Below, piece after piece: positions 34,341-42,954 of a stretch of DNA of 64,000 bases. The stretch is from Bradyrhizobium sp. U87765 SZCCT0048 (GTDB taxonomy: Bacteria; Pseudomonadota; Alphaproteobacteria; Rhizobiales; Xanthobacteraceae): NCBI RefSeq assembly GCF_018131225.1, contig NZ_JAFCMM010000001.1, forward strand, positions 372,001 through 436,000, given 5' to 3'. Below the pieces are notes generated by a model. That model saw nothing but the letters and a program-made list of their open reading frames with translations, was not told the DNA's origin and ran no database searches. The stretch's first letter is position 1. Each line of letters starts with the position of its first letter. The position numbers and the translations under genes were made by a program.

Positions 34341-36029
34341 TCAGGCCGCACGCACCTTGCTCAGGAAGTCGTCGACCGCAGAGCGCAGCATGCCGGCCTG
34401 CTGGTCAAGCTCCCGCGCGCCGCGCAGCACCTCGGTGGCAGCAGAACCGGTCGCCGACGCGGCCTGGCTGACACCACCGATATGACCGGTGATGTCGCTC
34501 GAGCCCTGTGCCGCCGCCTGGATGTTGCGAGCGATCTCGCGGGTGGCGGCGCCCTGCTCTTCCACCGCCGAGGAGATCGTCACGGCGATCTCGCTCATCC
34601 TGCCGATGGTGCCGGCGATGCCGTTGATCGCGGCGACTGCCTGACCGGTGGTCGCCTGCATGTTGGTCACCTGGGCCGAAATTTCTTCGGTCGCCTTGGC
34701 GGTCTGTGTTGCCAGCGCCTTCACCTCGGAAGCCACCACCGCGAAGCCGCGGCCCGCCTCGCCAGCGCGCGCCGCCTCGATGGTGGCATTGAGCGCCAGC
34801 AGATTGGTCTGTTCCGCGATCGTCTGGATCAGTTGCACCACGGCGCCGATTTTCTCGGCACCGCCGGACAGCTGCTGCACTGTCGAATTGGTCTGCTCGG
34901 CCTCGGCGACGGCGCGCCGCGCGATCTCGTTCGACTGCGACACCTGCCGCGAGATTTCCGCCACGGACGCGGACAGTTCCTCGGCTGCGGCCGCGACCGT
35001 CTGGACGTTGCCGAGCGCCTTCTCCGATACCTCGGTCACGGTCACCGCGCGCTGGCTGGCATCACCGGCCGTCGCGGTCATGGATTCCGCCGCGGTCTGC
35101 ATGTCCACCGCGGAGGTCGCGACCGAGCGCACGACACCGTTGACGCTGTGCTCGAAGCCATCGGCGAGCGCGACCATCGCCGCACGCCGTTCGGCGGCGG
35201 CCTGCTGCTGCACCTCGGCCTCCTTCTGCTCGAGACCGCGGATGCGCAACGCATTGTCCTTGAACACCTGCACGGTCCTGGCCATCGCACCGACCTCGTC
35301 ACGGCGCGTCGTTCCCGGAATTTCGGTCTCCAGGCTGCCGTCAGCAAGCTGCCGCATGCTGTTGCCAAGCCGGCCGAGCGGCCCGGTGATGCTGCGCGCC
35401 GTCAACACCGCCACGATGCCGGTGATGCAGGCGATCGCAAGCATCGCAAGACCGAGCGACCACACGATCGGCTTCAGCTTGGTGTCGAGGTCGTCGAGAT
35501 AGGCACCGGTACCGACGACAATGTCCCAGCCGGGAATGGCCACCGCATAGGACAGCTTGCGGACCGGCTCGGTCTCGCCCGGCTTGACGTATTCATAGCG
35601 CAGCGTCACCTCGCCCTTGGCGAGCGCGCCATCCCGCAGCTCGCGGGTCAGCGCGCGACCGTTGGTCTTTTCGTCGAGACGATTGACGCCGATCTGCTTC
35701 GGGTTCGGCGAGGCCAGCGTCACGCCTTCGCGGGTGAAGGCAAACAGATAGCCGTTGCCGTTGTCGTACGTCATGACCTGGGCACGACGCGCGAACTCCT
35801 GGATCGCAGCGTCCTTGCTGAGCTGGCCGGCCTCGACCTGCTTCTGCAATCCGAGCGCTACGTTCTTCGCCACGTCAACGATGGCGTGTGTCTGCTCCAC
35901 CCGGTCATTGAGAATGACGCCGCTCATCAGCCGTCCGGCTTCGATTCCAGCCGCTCCCAGCCCGAGCAGCGCGATCACCACCAGTCCTCCCAGTTTCGCA
36001 GCAATCGGGAGGTTCTCGAACAGCTTCAT
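34341..36029 (-). CDS. methyl-accepting chemotaxis protein with single-Cache sensor
   Basis: The 562-aa inner-membrane chemoreceptor has TM1 (about 10-32), a periplasmic sCache_2-type ligand domain (about 35-185, with [11 protein letters not shown] and [11 protein letters not shown]), TM2 (about 190-212), a HAMP linker (about 213-265) and a cytoplasmic signalling domain (about 300-560) with the hairpin segment [19 protein letters not shown]. The ligand is unknown; sCache_2 receptors often sense small organic acids. A GGAGAC ribosome site precedes ATG 36029. It is divergent from the thiolase. Confidence 0.94.
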   Translation of the reverse strand: MKLFENLPIAAKLGGLVVIALLGLGAAGIEAGRLMSGVILNDRVEQTHAIVDVAKNVALGLQKQVEAGQLSKDAAIQEFARRAQVMTYDNGNGYLFAFTREGVTLASPNPKQIGVNRLDEKTNGRALTRELRDGALAKGEVTLRYEYVKPGETEPVRKLSYAVAIPGWDIVVGTGAYLDDLDTKLKPIVWSLGLAMLAIACITGIVAVLTARSITGPLGRLGNSMRQLADGSLETEIPGTTRRDEVGAMARTVQVFKDNALRIRGLEQKEAEVQQQAAAERRAAMVALADGFEHSVNGVVRSVATSAVDMQTAAESMTATAGDASQRAVTVTEVSEKALGNVQTVAAAAEELSASVAEISRQVSQSNEIARRAVAEAEQTNSTVQQLSGGAEKIGAVVQLIQTIAEQTNLLALNATIEAARAGEAGRGFAVVASEVKALATQTAKATEEISAQVTNMQATTGQAVAAINGIAGTIGRMSEIAVTISSAVEEQGAATREIARNIQAAAQGSSDITGHIGGVSQAASATGSAATEVLRGARELDQQAGMLRSAVDDFLSKVRAA

Positions 36030-36268
36030 GGACGTCTCCGGTTGGAATGGAACGAGAAAATCAAAGCTTCAAGCCGGAGCATCGTACCGTCGACTCATTA
36101 GGGGTGTCTTAATCACGTCGATGTCGTGCGGACGACAAAACGCGCAGCCTTACCGGCATACACAGATCGCATCTCTGCCCTGCCGCGATTGCAATCAGAG
36201 GGCGCACGTCATAGCATTATAACTATCATTCCATGTCGCGATGGCCGCGACGTTCCGGGAGCGTCTCC

Positions 36269-37456
36269 ATGTCAGATCCGATTGTCATCGTCTCCGCCGT
36301 GCGCACGCCGCTCGGCCGCTTCCAGGGCGAATTGTCGCCGCTTGGCGCGCCGAAGCTCGGCGCCCATGTCATCGGTGCCGCCCTCGAACGCGCCGGACTC
36401 GCCCCCGAGCGCGTCGACGAGGTGCTGATGGGCTGCGTGCTGCCCGCAGGCCAGGGCCAGGCGCCGGCACGCCAGGCGGCCCGCGGCGCGAAACTGCCGG
36501 ATGCAACCGGCGCGACCACCGTCAACAAGGTGTGCGGCTCGGGCATGAAAGCGACCATGCTGGCGCACGATATCCTCGCCGCAGGCTCCGCGCAGTTCGT
36601 CGTCGCCGGCGGCATGGAGAGCATGTCGAACGCGCCGTATCTGCTGGCCAAGGCGCGCGGCGGCTACCGCGTCGGGCACGATCGCATCATCGACCACATG
36701 CTGATGGATGGCCTCGAGGATGCCTATGAGAGCGGCCGCTCCATGGGCGACTTCGGCGAAGCCACCGCCGAAGCCTATCAGTTCACGCGCAAGGATCAGG
36801 ACGACTATGCAGTGGAAACGCTGACCCGCGCCCGCAAGGCGGTCGAGAGCGGCGCGTTCAAGGCAGAGATCGCACCGGTCGTGCTTGCCGAGAAGGCCGG
36901 CCCGCGCACCATCGCCAATGACGAGCATCCGCTGAAAGTCGACCCGGCCAAGATCCCCAACCTCAAGCCCGCCTTCCGCGCCAACGGCACCATCACTCCG
37001 GCCGCCTCGTCGGCCAATGCCGATGGCGCGGCCGCGCTGGTGCTCACGCGGCGGTCACTGGCGGAACGCAGCGGCCTGCCGATCCTTGCCGAGATCAAGG
37101 GCCATGCGACCCATAGCCAGGAGCCGCAGTGGTTCACCACCGCGCCGATCCCGGCGATCCGCAAGCTGCTCGAGCGCACCGGCTGGAGCGTCGGCGACGT
37201 CGACCTGTTCGAGATCAACGAGGCCTTCGCCGTGGTGCCGATGGCCGCGGCCCGCGATCTCGCCATCCCCCGCGACAAGCTCAACATCAACGGCGGCGCC
37301 TGCGCGCTCGGCCATCCGATCGGCGCCACCGGCGCACGGCTGATCGTCACGCTGCTGCATGCGATGGCCAACAACGACCTGCGGCGCGGCATTGCCTCGC
37401 TGTGCATCGGCGGCGGCGAAGCAACCGCGATCGCCATCGAGCGCGTCGCACACTGA
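36269..37456 (+). CDS. acetyl-CoA acetyltransferase / thiolase
   Basis: The 395-aa enzyme catalyses condensation or thiolysis of acyl-CoAs. The active-site Cys89 lies in VNKVCGSG, and the C-terminal NEAFAVVPM and GGACALGHPIGATGAR motifs carry the catalytic His and second Cys. Length and sequence fit biosynthetic-type thiolases used in acetoacetyl-CoA or PHB metabolism. ATG 36269 with upstream GGGAG is chosen over an ATG at 36233. A 6-bp hairpin (GTCGCG-N5-CGCGAC, 36235-36251) lies in the leader. A terminator follows. Confidence 0.93.
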   Translation: MSDPIVIVSAVRTPLGRFQGELSPLGAPKLGAHVIGAALERAGLAPERVDEVLMGCVLPAGQGQAPARQAARGAKLPDATGATTVNKVCGSGMKATMLAHDILAAGSAQFVVAGGMESMSNAPYLLAKARGGYRVGHDRIIDHMLMDGLEDAYESGRSMGDFGEATAEAYQFTRKDQDDYAVETLTRARKAVESGAFKAEIAPVVLAEKAGPRTIANDEHPLKVDPAKIPNLKPAFRANGTITPAASSANADGAAALVLTRRSLAERSGLPILAEIKGHATHSQEPQWFTTAPIPAIRKLLERTGWSVGDVDLFEINEAFAVVPMAAARDLAIPRDKLNINGGACALGHPIGATGARLIVTLLHAMANNDLRRGIASLCIGGGEATAIAIERVAH

Positions 37457-37475
37457 CGCCCGCTCCTCGCTCATC

Positions 37476-37500
37476 AGCCCCCGCCATGGCGGGGGCTTTT
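37476..37500 (+). terminator. intrinsic terminator after the thiolase
   Basis: The perfect palindrome AGCCCCCGCCA/TGGCGGGGGCT is followed by TTTT, a standard Rho-independent terminator. It also lies just beyond the end of the convergent exporter gene. Confidence 0.88.
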
Positions 37501-37525
37501 GCATGCCCACAGGGAAAAGCCTCGC

Positions 37526-38752
37526 TCAGGCGTCCCGGGGCTTGCCGACCAGAAAAATCGCCAGCGCGGCGACCGTCGCAACGGTGATGACCGCGCCGAG
37601 CGCGACGGGCACGGGCAACGGCAGCGCCGCCGTGACGCTGACCCCGATCGCGGCGCCAGCCATCTGCAGAAAGCCGACCAGCGCCGAAGCCAGACCCGCC
37701 CGCTCGCCAAACGGCGACAGCGTCAGCGCGGTGCCGAGCGGGCTGACGATTCCCATCCCAAACAGGAACACGATGACCGGCAGCAGATAGGACAGCAGCG
37801 ACCGGTCGACCATCTGCGCCACCAGCAGCGCGACGCCGCCGGCCGCGGCACATATGAGGCCGAGCAGCAGCGCGCCGCGCAAGCCGAGACGCCCGGCAAG
37901 CCTTGGCGCCAGCATGCCTGCGGCAAACACCACGAACACCGTCGCGGCGAAAAAGGCTCCCAGCGCCAGCGGCGGAAAACCGAGCCCCTCGATCAGGATC
38001 GCCGGCGATGCCGAGAACATCGCGAACAGCGCCCCCATGATCAGCCCCACCGTCAGGCCCGGCGCGATGAAGCGACGGTCCGCCACAAGCCCGGCATAGG
38101 CGATAGCGATATGCACCGGGTCGAGCGGCAGCCGGACGCCGTCATGGGTCTCGCCGAAGGTGCGGCCATACAGCACGGCGATCACGGCGGCGAACAACGC
38201 GACGGCCGCGAACGCCGACGGCCAGCCGAACACCTGTTCGAGCAGCCCGCCAACCAGTGGCGAAAAACCGGGAGCCGCCGCGGTCGCGACCATGATGAAG
38301 GCCAGCGCCCGCGCCAGCGCGGTGCCCTCCATCAGGTCCCGCGCGATCGCCCGCGCCAGCACCGAGGCGGCGCAGGCGCCGAGCGCCTGCACGGCCCGCC
38401 CCGCCAGCAACGTCGGCAGATCGGTGGCGATCCCGCAGATCGCGCTGCCGGCGATGAACACCACGAGACCGCCCAGCACCAGACCGCGGCGGCCGAACCG
38501 GTCGGACAGCGGCCCCGCTGCCAGCTGGCCGACGGCGAACACCGCCAGGAACACGCTGATCGTACTGGCGACCGCGGGCGTCGGCACGGCGAAGCTGCGG
38601 GCAAGGCTCGGCAGCGACGGCAGCAGGATACTGGTGGCGAGCGTACCGAGGGCTGCGAGCCCGGCAAGGATCAGGACCTGCGACAGCGCCGCCCCGGCCT
38701 GTGCCGGCGTCGCAGCAGCCCGCTTCGGCCCGATCCCGATCTCCTGCTCCAT
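37526..38752 (-). CDS. Bcr/CflA-type MFS drug exporter
   Basis: The 408-aa inner-membrane transporter has about 12 membrane segments and the Bcr/CflA-like start LATSILLPSLPSLARSF, with the MFS motif GPLSDRFGRRGLVLGG (about 76-91). Such exporters expel drugs such as bicyclomycin or chloramphenicol, or sulfonamides; the true substrate is unknown. ATG 38752 with GGAAG upstream is preferred over an upstream ATG at 38788. An unusual A/T-rich repeat lies 37 bases before the start. Confidence 0.9.
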   Translation of the reverse strand: MEQEIGIGPKRAAATPAQAGAALSQVLILAGLAALGTLATSILLPSLPSLARSFAVPTPAVASTISVFLAVFAVGQLAAGPLSDRFGRRGLVLGGLVVFIAGSAICGIATDLPTLLAGRAVQALGACAASVLARAIARDLMEGTALARALAFIMVATAAAPGFSPLVGGLLEQVFGWPSAFAAVALFAAVIAVLYGRTFGETHDGVRLPLDPVHIAIAYAGLVADRRFIAPGLTVGLIMGALFAMFSASPAILIEGLGFPPLALGAFFAATVFVVFAAGMLAPRLAGRLGLRGALLLGLICAAAGGVALLVAQMVDRSLLSYLLPVIVFLFGMGIVSPLGTALTLSPFGERAGLASALVGFLQMAGAAIGVSVTAALPLPVPVALGAVITVATVAALAIFLVGKPRDA

Positions 38753-38788
38753 TGTCTTCCGCCCTTCCCATGCTGACAAAACCGTCAA

Positions 38789-38817
38789 ATCATATGATGG
38801 ATATCATGTAAAATGAT
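38789..38817. promoter_or_regulatory. alternating ATCAT/ATGAT repeat upstream of the exporter
   Basis: Five-base units ATCAT and ATGAT alternate in a 29-base A/T-rich stretch (38789-38793, 38794-38798, 38803-38807, 38813-38817), giving two overlapping dyads. It lies between the exporter start and the SDR gene at 38935, so it could be an operator for either. No matching regulator is adjacent. Confidence 0.45.
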
Positions 38818-38934
38818 GCCGCACCATGCGGAACTGCATGCATGGCCCGCGCGCTTTCAAGCATTTGCATGTTTCGCGCCGCAGCCGCTTCGCGCTAGGC
38901 TTCGCCGACAGTTGCCAGCGAGGAGAACAAGACC

Positions 38935-39675
38935 ATGGGCAAGCCAACCGCGATCGTCGTCGGCGTCGGGGCTGAACTGGGCGTCGGCGCCGCCGTCTGC
39001 CGCCGCTTCGCCGCCGAGGGCTATCACCTGCTCGCCGCCGGCCGCACCGCCGACAAGCTGCAGCGCGTCGTGGACACCATCCGCAACGCCGGCGGCAGCG
39101 CCGAGGCGGTCGTCGCCGACGCCACCGTGGAAGGCGACGTGATCCGGCTGTTCGACCACGCCATGGCGCTCGGCACGACGTTCGAGGCGCCCGACGCGGT
39201 CGTCTTCAACGCCGGCATCAACCGCCATATCGAGTTTCGCACGGTGACGGCGCAGCAGTTCGAGGAGTTCTGGCGTGTGTGCTGCTTCGGCGGCTTTCTG
39301 GTCGGACGCGAGGCGGCACGCCGCCTCGTGCCGCTCGGCCGCGGCACGGTGATCTTCACCGGCGCCTCCGCCAGCCTGCGCGGCAAGCCGGGCTTCGCCC
39401 AGTTCGCGGCGGCCAAGGCGGGCCTGCGCATGATCTCGCAGAGCATGGCGCGCGACTACGGCAAGGATGGGCTGCACGTCGCCCATGTGGTGGTCGATGG
39501 CGGCGTCGACGGCGAACGGCTGCGTTCGCGCAATCCCAACATCGCGACCGAGCGTGGCGAGAACGGCCTGCTCAATGTCGACGCCATCGCCGAAACCTAC
39601 TGGCAGCTTCACCGCCAGCACCGCTCGGCCTGGACGCAGGAGATCGACCTGCGCCCGTTCAAGGAGACCTTCTAG
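38935..39675 (+). CDS. SDR-family protein without catalytic Tyr
   Basis: The 246-aa protein has the short-chain dehydrogenase fold: an early nucleotide-binding VVGVGAELGVG segment, FNAG (91-94) and Ser145. The catalytic YxxxK becomes FAAAK, with Phe157 and Lys161, so the usual proton-donor Tyr is absent. SDR subfamilies lacking this Tyr are known; catalysis may be lost or altered. A strong GAGGAG ribosome site precedes ATG 38935. It converges on the isomerase gene with 17 bases between stops. A paralogue is at 41112-41855. Confidence 0.85.
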   Translation: MGKPTAIVVGVGAELGVGAAVCRRFAAEGYHLLAAGRTADKLQRVVDTIRNAGGSAEAVVADATVEGDVIRLFDHAMALGTTFEAPDAVVFNAGINRHIEFRTVTAQQFEEFWRVCCFGGFLVGREAARRLVPLGRGTVIFTGASASLRGKPGFAQFAAAKAGLRMISQSMARDYGKDGLHVAHVVVDGGVDGERLRSRNPNIATERGENGLLNVDAIAETYWQLHRQHRSAWTQEIDLRPFKETF

Positions 39676-39692
39676 GGCGCAACAGGGGCGGC

Positions 39693-40313
39693 TCAGGCCG
39701 CCCGCGCCTGCTGCGCCAGGATCTCCTCCTCGACATCGCGCAACTGGTCCTTGCCGAAGAACATCTCGTCGCCGACGAAGAATGTCGGCGAGCCGAACGC
39801 ACCGCGGTTCACCGCATCCTGCGTCACCTCCAGCAGCCTCGTTTTGACGTCCGCGTCCTGCGCGCGGGCGATGAGACGGTCGGCGTCGAGCCCCGAGGCG
39901 ATGAACGCCTCCCGCAGCACCTGGGGATCATCCATCTTCTTGGGCTCCTCCCACATGTGATGATAGGCGGCGCGAACGTAGGGCTCGAACACGCCTTCGA
40001 ACTGCGCCGCCACCGCGCCGCGCATCAGCATCAGCGTGTTGACCGGAAAGAACGGGTTGGAGCGGAAGCGCGTCAGGCCGTGGCGATGCACGAAGCGCTC
40101 GGTCTCGCGCTGCATGTGCTCGGGCTTGTTGCGGACGCCGCGCAGGTAGTCGGCCGGCGAACTGTTGTTGGTAAGCTTGTAGATGCCGCCGAGCAGCACC
40201 GGCACATAGGCGAACTTGACGCCCGTACGGGCTTCGATGGCCGGGATCACCTGCGCGGCGAGATAGGCATTGGGGCTGCCGAAATCGAACTGGAATTCCA
40301 CCTGCGGCGCCAT
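39693..40313 (-). CDS. 2-hydroxychromene-2-carboxylate isomerase / DsbA-family protein
   Basis: The 206-aa thioredoxin-fold protein resembles 2-hydroxychromene-2-carboxylate isomerases, kappa-class GST relatives acting in naphthalene-type degradation. FDFGSPNAYLA near 8-18 carries the Ser expected at the glutathione site; FGSPTFFVGDEMFFGKDQL is near the end. It lacks the CxxC of true DsbA. ATG 40313 with GGGAGG is preferred over an upstream ATG (40352). It lies downstream of a palindromic operator shared with two other genes. Confidence 0.87.
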   Translation of the reverse strand: MAPQVEFQFDFGSPNAYLAAQVIPAIEARTGVKFAYVPVLLGGIYKLTNNSSPADYLRGVRNKPEHMQRETERFVHRHGLTRFRSNPFFPVNTLMLMRGAVAAQFEGVFEPYVRAAYHHMWEEPKKMDDPQVLREAFIASGLDADRLIARAQDADVKTRLLEVTQDAVNRGAFGSPTFFVGDEMFFGKDQLRDVEEEILAQQARAA

Positions 40314-40386
40314 CGCCGTCCTCCCTGTCGCCTGCATGTCCGCCCGTGTCATCCGGCTGCACCGATTGATGACTTGGCAACGATAT

Positions 40387-40403
40387 AGTTCTAAAAAGGA
40401 ACT
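40387..40403. promoter_or_regulatory. 17-bp palindromic operator upstream of the isomerase
   Basis: AGTTCT-AAAAA-GGAACT lies in the divergent region between the isomerase (start 40313) and the HxlR regulator (start 40580). Read on the minus strand it matches the site at 33135-33151 in all but one of 19 positions including flanks. It is the most likely binding site for the adjacent HxlR protein. Confidence 0.72.
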
Positions 40404-40528
40404 TTATAGAGGAGCGCCTCGTTGCGCAAGGTCGGGACTGGGGAGGAACGTGCTGCGGTGGCGTCCGGCCATGCACGCCGCGCCGACGTCAATGCCGTTT
40501 TGGAATGGCGAGACGGTAAATCTTTGCT

Positions 40529-40543
40529 ATGTGTAAGACACAT
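40529..40543. promoter_or_regulatory. palindrome upstream of hxlR
   Basis: ATGTGT-AAG-ACACAT is a perfect 6-bp dyad with a 3-base spacer, 37 bases before the HxlR start. It differs from the AGTTCY motif and may be a site for another regulator or for autoregulation. Confidence 0.4.
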
Positions 40544-40579
40544 GACATCGGCGCTGCGAATGGCCGGGGAGGATCTGCG

Positions 40580-41095
40580 ATGAAGTGGGACGCACTCGAG
40601 GACGAGGCGTGCTCGATGGCCCGGACGCTCGCCGTGATCGGCGACCGCTGGAGTGTCCTCGTTCTGCGCGAATGCTTCCTCCGCGTCCGCCGCTTCGAGG
40701 AATTTCAGACCAACCTCGGCATCACCCGCCACCTGCTCGCCGACCGGCTGAAGAAGCTGGTGCGCTTCGGCGTGCTGCGCCGCGTGCCTTACCAGACCAA
40801 TCCCAAGCGCCACGAATACATCCTCACCCAGAAGGGCCTCGACCTCTATCCGATCCTGATGGCGATCGTGCGCTGGGGTGACATTCACATGGTCGACGAA
40901 CGCGGCCGGCCGCTGCTCTATGAACACAAGACCTGCGGCAAGTTCTTCGAGCCGGTGATGATCTGCTCGGAATGCGGCGAGCCGCTGCACGCCAAGGAAG
41001 TTCACACCCATCCGGGCCCCGGCGCGGCGACCGCGGATCCGAAGTCCGTGGCTGCCCGCGCGACACGCCGCAGGCTGTCGTCGGACGCAGCCTGA
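40580..41095 (+). CDS. HxlR-family transcriptional regulator with Cys-containing tail
   Basis: The 171-aa regulator has the HxlR winged-helix core (about 5-105: SMARTLAVIGDRWSVLVLR, GITRHLLADRLKKL, YILTQKGLDLYP). It is longer than the usual 110-130 aa because of a C-terminal extension with Cys119, Cys129 and Cys132 (CxxC) and several His, perhaps metal-binding or redox-sensing. Cys11 matches the position used by redox-responsive HxlR proteins. ATG 40580 follows GGGGAGGA. Divergent from the isomerase; its likely operator repeats at three local promoters. Confidence 0.9.
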   Translation: MKWDALEDEACSMARTLAVIGDRWSVLVLRECFLRVRRFEEFQTNLGITRHLLADRLKKLVRFGVLRRVPYQTNPKRHEYILTQKGLDLYPILMAIVRWGDIHMVDERGRPLLYEHKTCGKFFEPVMICSECGEPLHAKEVHTHPGPGAATADPKSVAARATRRRLSSDAA

Positions 41096-41111
41096 CGGCC
41101 GCGCCCCCGCT

Positions 41112-41855
41112 TCACCACTTCTCGCCGAACGGCCGGATCTCGTGCTCGAAGGTCCAGGCGTCGCGCGGCTGCTGGTAGAGCTGCCAGTAGGCTTCAGCCA
41201 CCGCCGCCGGCCGCATCAGGCGGTTGGGGTCGATGTTTTTTGCCGCTTCCGCGCCCTCGCGCGTGCCGATGAGTTGACGCACCCACTCGGTGTCGACGCT
41301 GGCGTCGATGATGAGATGGGCGACATGGATGTTCTTCGGCCCGAGCTCCCGCGCCATCGACTGCGCCACCGCGCGCAGGCCGAACTTGGCGCTGGCAAAG
41401 GCGGCGAAGCCGACGCCGCCACGCAGGCTGGCCGTGGCGCCGGTGAAGAAGATCGCGCCGCGACCGCGCGGCACCATCGCACGGGCCGCCTCGCGCCCGG
41501 TCAGGAAACCCGAGTAGCAGGCCATCTCCCAGACCTTGCGGAACACCCGTTCGGTGGTGTCGAGGATCGGAAAGTTGACGTTGGCGCCGATGTTGAAGAT
41601 GCAGGCCTCGAGCGGCGCGTGGGCATCGGCATCGGCGATGAAGCTGACGACCTCCTCCTCCTTGCGCGCATCGAGCGAACGCCCGAACACGGTGCCACCG
41701 GCGTCCTCGATCTCCTTGATCAGCGGCGCCAGCTTGTCGCCGTTCCGCCGCCCGGCGAAGACGGCAAACCCTTCCGCCGCGAACTTCTTGGCGATCTCGC
41801 CGCCGATGAAGTCGCCCGCACCGACCACTGCCACCGTTGCCTGCCGCTTGGCCAC
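41112..41855 (-). CDS. second SDR-family protein without catalytic Tyr
   Basis: The 247-aa protein is a paralogue of the SDR protein at 38935: it shares REAAR, VP.GRG, FTGA.ASLRG and SMAR blocks. The usual YxxxK is FASAK (Phe153, Lys157), and the Ser position is Thr141. The nucleotide-binding motif is VVGAGDFIGG. GTG 41855 with AAGGGAGG upstream is chosen over a longer start at 41933 that would run into the promoter. It lies behind its own palindromic operator. It converges on hxlR with 16 bases between stops. Confidence 0.85.
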   Translation of the reverse strand: MAKRQATVAVVGAGDFIGGEIAKKFAAEGFAVFAGRRNGDKLAPLIKEIEDAGGTVFGRSLDARKEEEVVSFIADADAHAPLEACIFNIGANVNFPILDTTERVFRKVWEMACYSGFLTGREAARAMVPRGRGAIFFTGATASLRGGVGFAAFASAKFGLRAVAQSMARELGPKNIHVAHLIIDASVDTEWVRQLIGTREGAEAAKNIDPNRLMRPAAVAEAYWQLYQQPRDAWTFEHEIRPFGEKW

Positions 41856-41929
41856 GCCAACCTCCCTTGCATCTGGATGCGACGAGCGGTCGCGCCGTGA
41901 CGCGCTCCGCTCCCGCACTTCGTCCCCGA

Positions 41930-41958
41930 ACATAAAGTTCTATTTTAGAACTTGTCAA
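41930..41958 (-). promoter_or_regulatory. promoter with embedded 17-bp palindromic operator for SDR gene
   Basis: Read on the minus strand, TTGACA (41953-41958) is followed by exactly 17 bases forming AGTTCT-AAAAT-AGAACT (41936-41952), then TTATGT (41930-41935). The palindrome fills the whole spacer of a sigma-70-type promoter, 81 bases upstream of the GTG, so a bound regulator would block RNA polymerase. Confidence 0.72.
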
Positions 41959-42018
41959 TCCGCAGGCCGGCCACGAAGCGCCCTGCAGCCCCGAGAAGCT
42001 GCGACCTGATCGGTGGCC

Positions 42019-42954
42019 TCAGGCGCCGGCCGGCTGCTCGCGCTGCCGCCGCGCCTCGTAGGCTTTCAAATGCGTCCGGACGATCGGCAGGAGCGTGGTC
42101 GCCACACCGGCCTTGTCGCCGCGACGCAACAGGTCGCCGATGATCTGGTCGGCCTCGATCCGCGCGCCGCGCTCGATGTCGCGCAGCATCGAGGCCATGA
42201 TCGGCGAACCGGCCGCGGTGAACATGGCGCGCGAGCGTTCGAGCGCACCGGCGCGCGGCGCAAAGCCATGGGCCGCGGCAATGCGCGCGCACTCGTCGAG
42301 CACGGTGACGGTCAGGTCGGCGCCACCGGCGGCGACAATATCGCCGATCGCGGCCCGCATCAGGCTGGTCATACCGGCGCCGGTGGCGATGAACACCCAC
42401 TTCTCCCACATGTCCTGCAGGATGGCGCTGCTCGGCTGCGCAACGAAGGTCGCCCCCGACAACAGCTTCGTCACCGCCTCCACCCGTTCCGACAGGCCAC
42501 CGCCCTGCTCGCCGAATGTGACGCTGTGCATGTCGTTGAAATGCACGACATGGCCGGCATCATCGAGGGTCGCCGAGATCACGCACTGCCCGCCGAGCAC
42601 CCGCTCCGCACCGAACCGGGCGTTGAGAGCGTCGAGGTGAGCCATGCCGTTCAGCAGCGGCAGGATCATGGTCGTCGGTCCGACGGCCGGTGCGAAGGCG
42701 TCCATGGCGCTGTCGAGATCGTAGGCCTTGCAGCTCAGCAGCACGAGATCATACGGCCCGCCAATGCGATCGGCCGTCACCAGCGGCGGATGGGGCAAGG
42801 TGATGTCGCCGGCGGGGCTCTTCACGACAAGGCCCTGTCGCAACTGTTCCGCACGGCGCGGCCGCACCAGGAACGTGACGTCGCGCCCCGCCTCGAGCAG
42901 GCGCGCCCCGAAATAACCACCGAGGGCACCGGCCCCAATCACCAGAACACGCAT
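42019..42954 (-). CDS. panE: 2-dehydropantoate 2-reductase-like protein
   Basis: The 311-aa NADPH-dependent reductase has the N-terminal GAGALGGYFGARL Rossmann motif (about 7-19), the conserved CKAYD (about 75-79, with catalytic Lys), LNGM and the C-terminal helical domain. It fits the PanE/ApbA family, which reduces 2-dehydropantoate for pantothenate. Many paralogues in such genomes act on other keto acids, so the symbol is provisional. A weak half-operator (AAGTTCC-AAAAC-AG, 43046-43059) lies about 95 bases upstream. Confidence 0.82.
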   Translation of the reverse strand: MRVLVIGAGALGGYFGARLLEAGRDVTFLVRPRRAEQLRQGLVVKSPAGDITLPHPPLVTADRIGGPYDLVLLSCKAYDLDSAMDAFAPAVGPTTMILPLLNGMAHLDALNARFGAERVLGGQCVISATLDDAGHVVHFNDMHSVTFGEQGGGLSERVEAVTKLLSGATFVAQPSSAILQDMWEKWVFIATGAGMTSLMRAAIGDIVAAGGADLTVTVLDECARIAAAHGFAPRAGALERSRAMFTAAGSPIMASMLRDIERGARIEADQIIGDLLRRGDKAGVATTLLPIVRTHLKAYEARRQREQPAGA

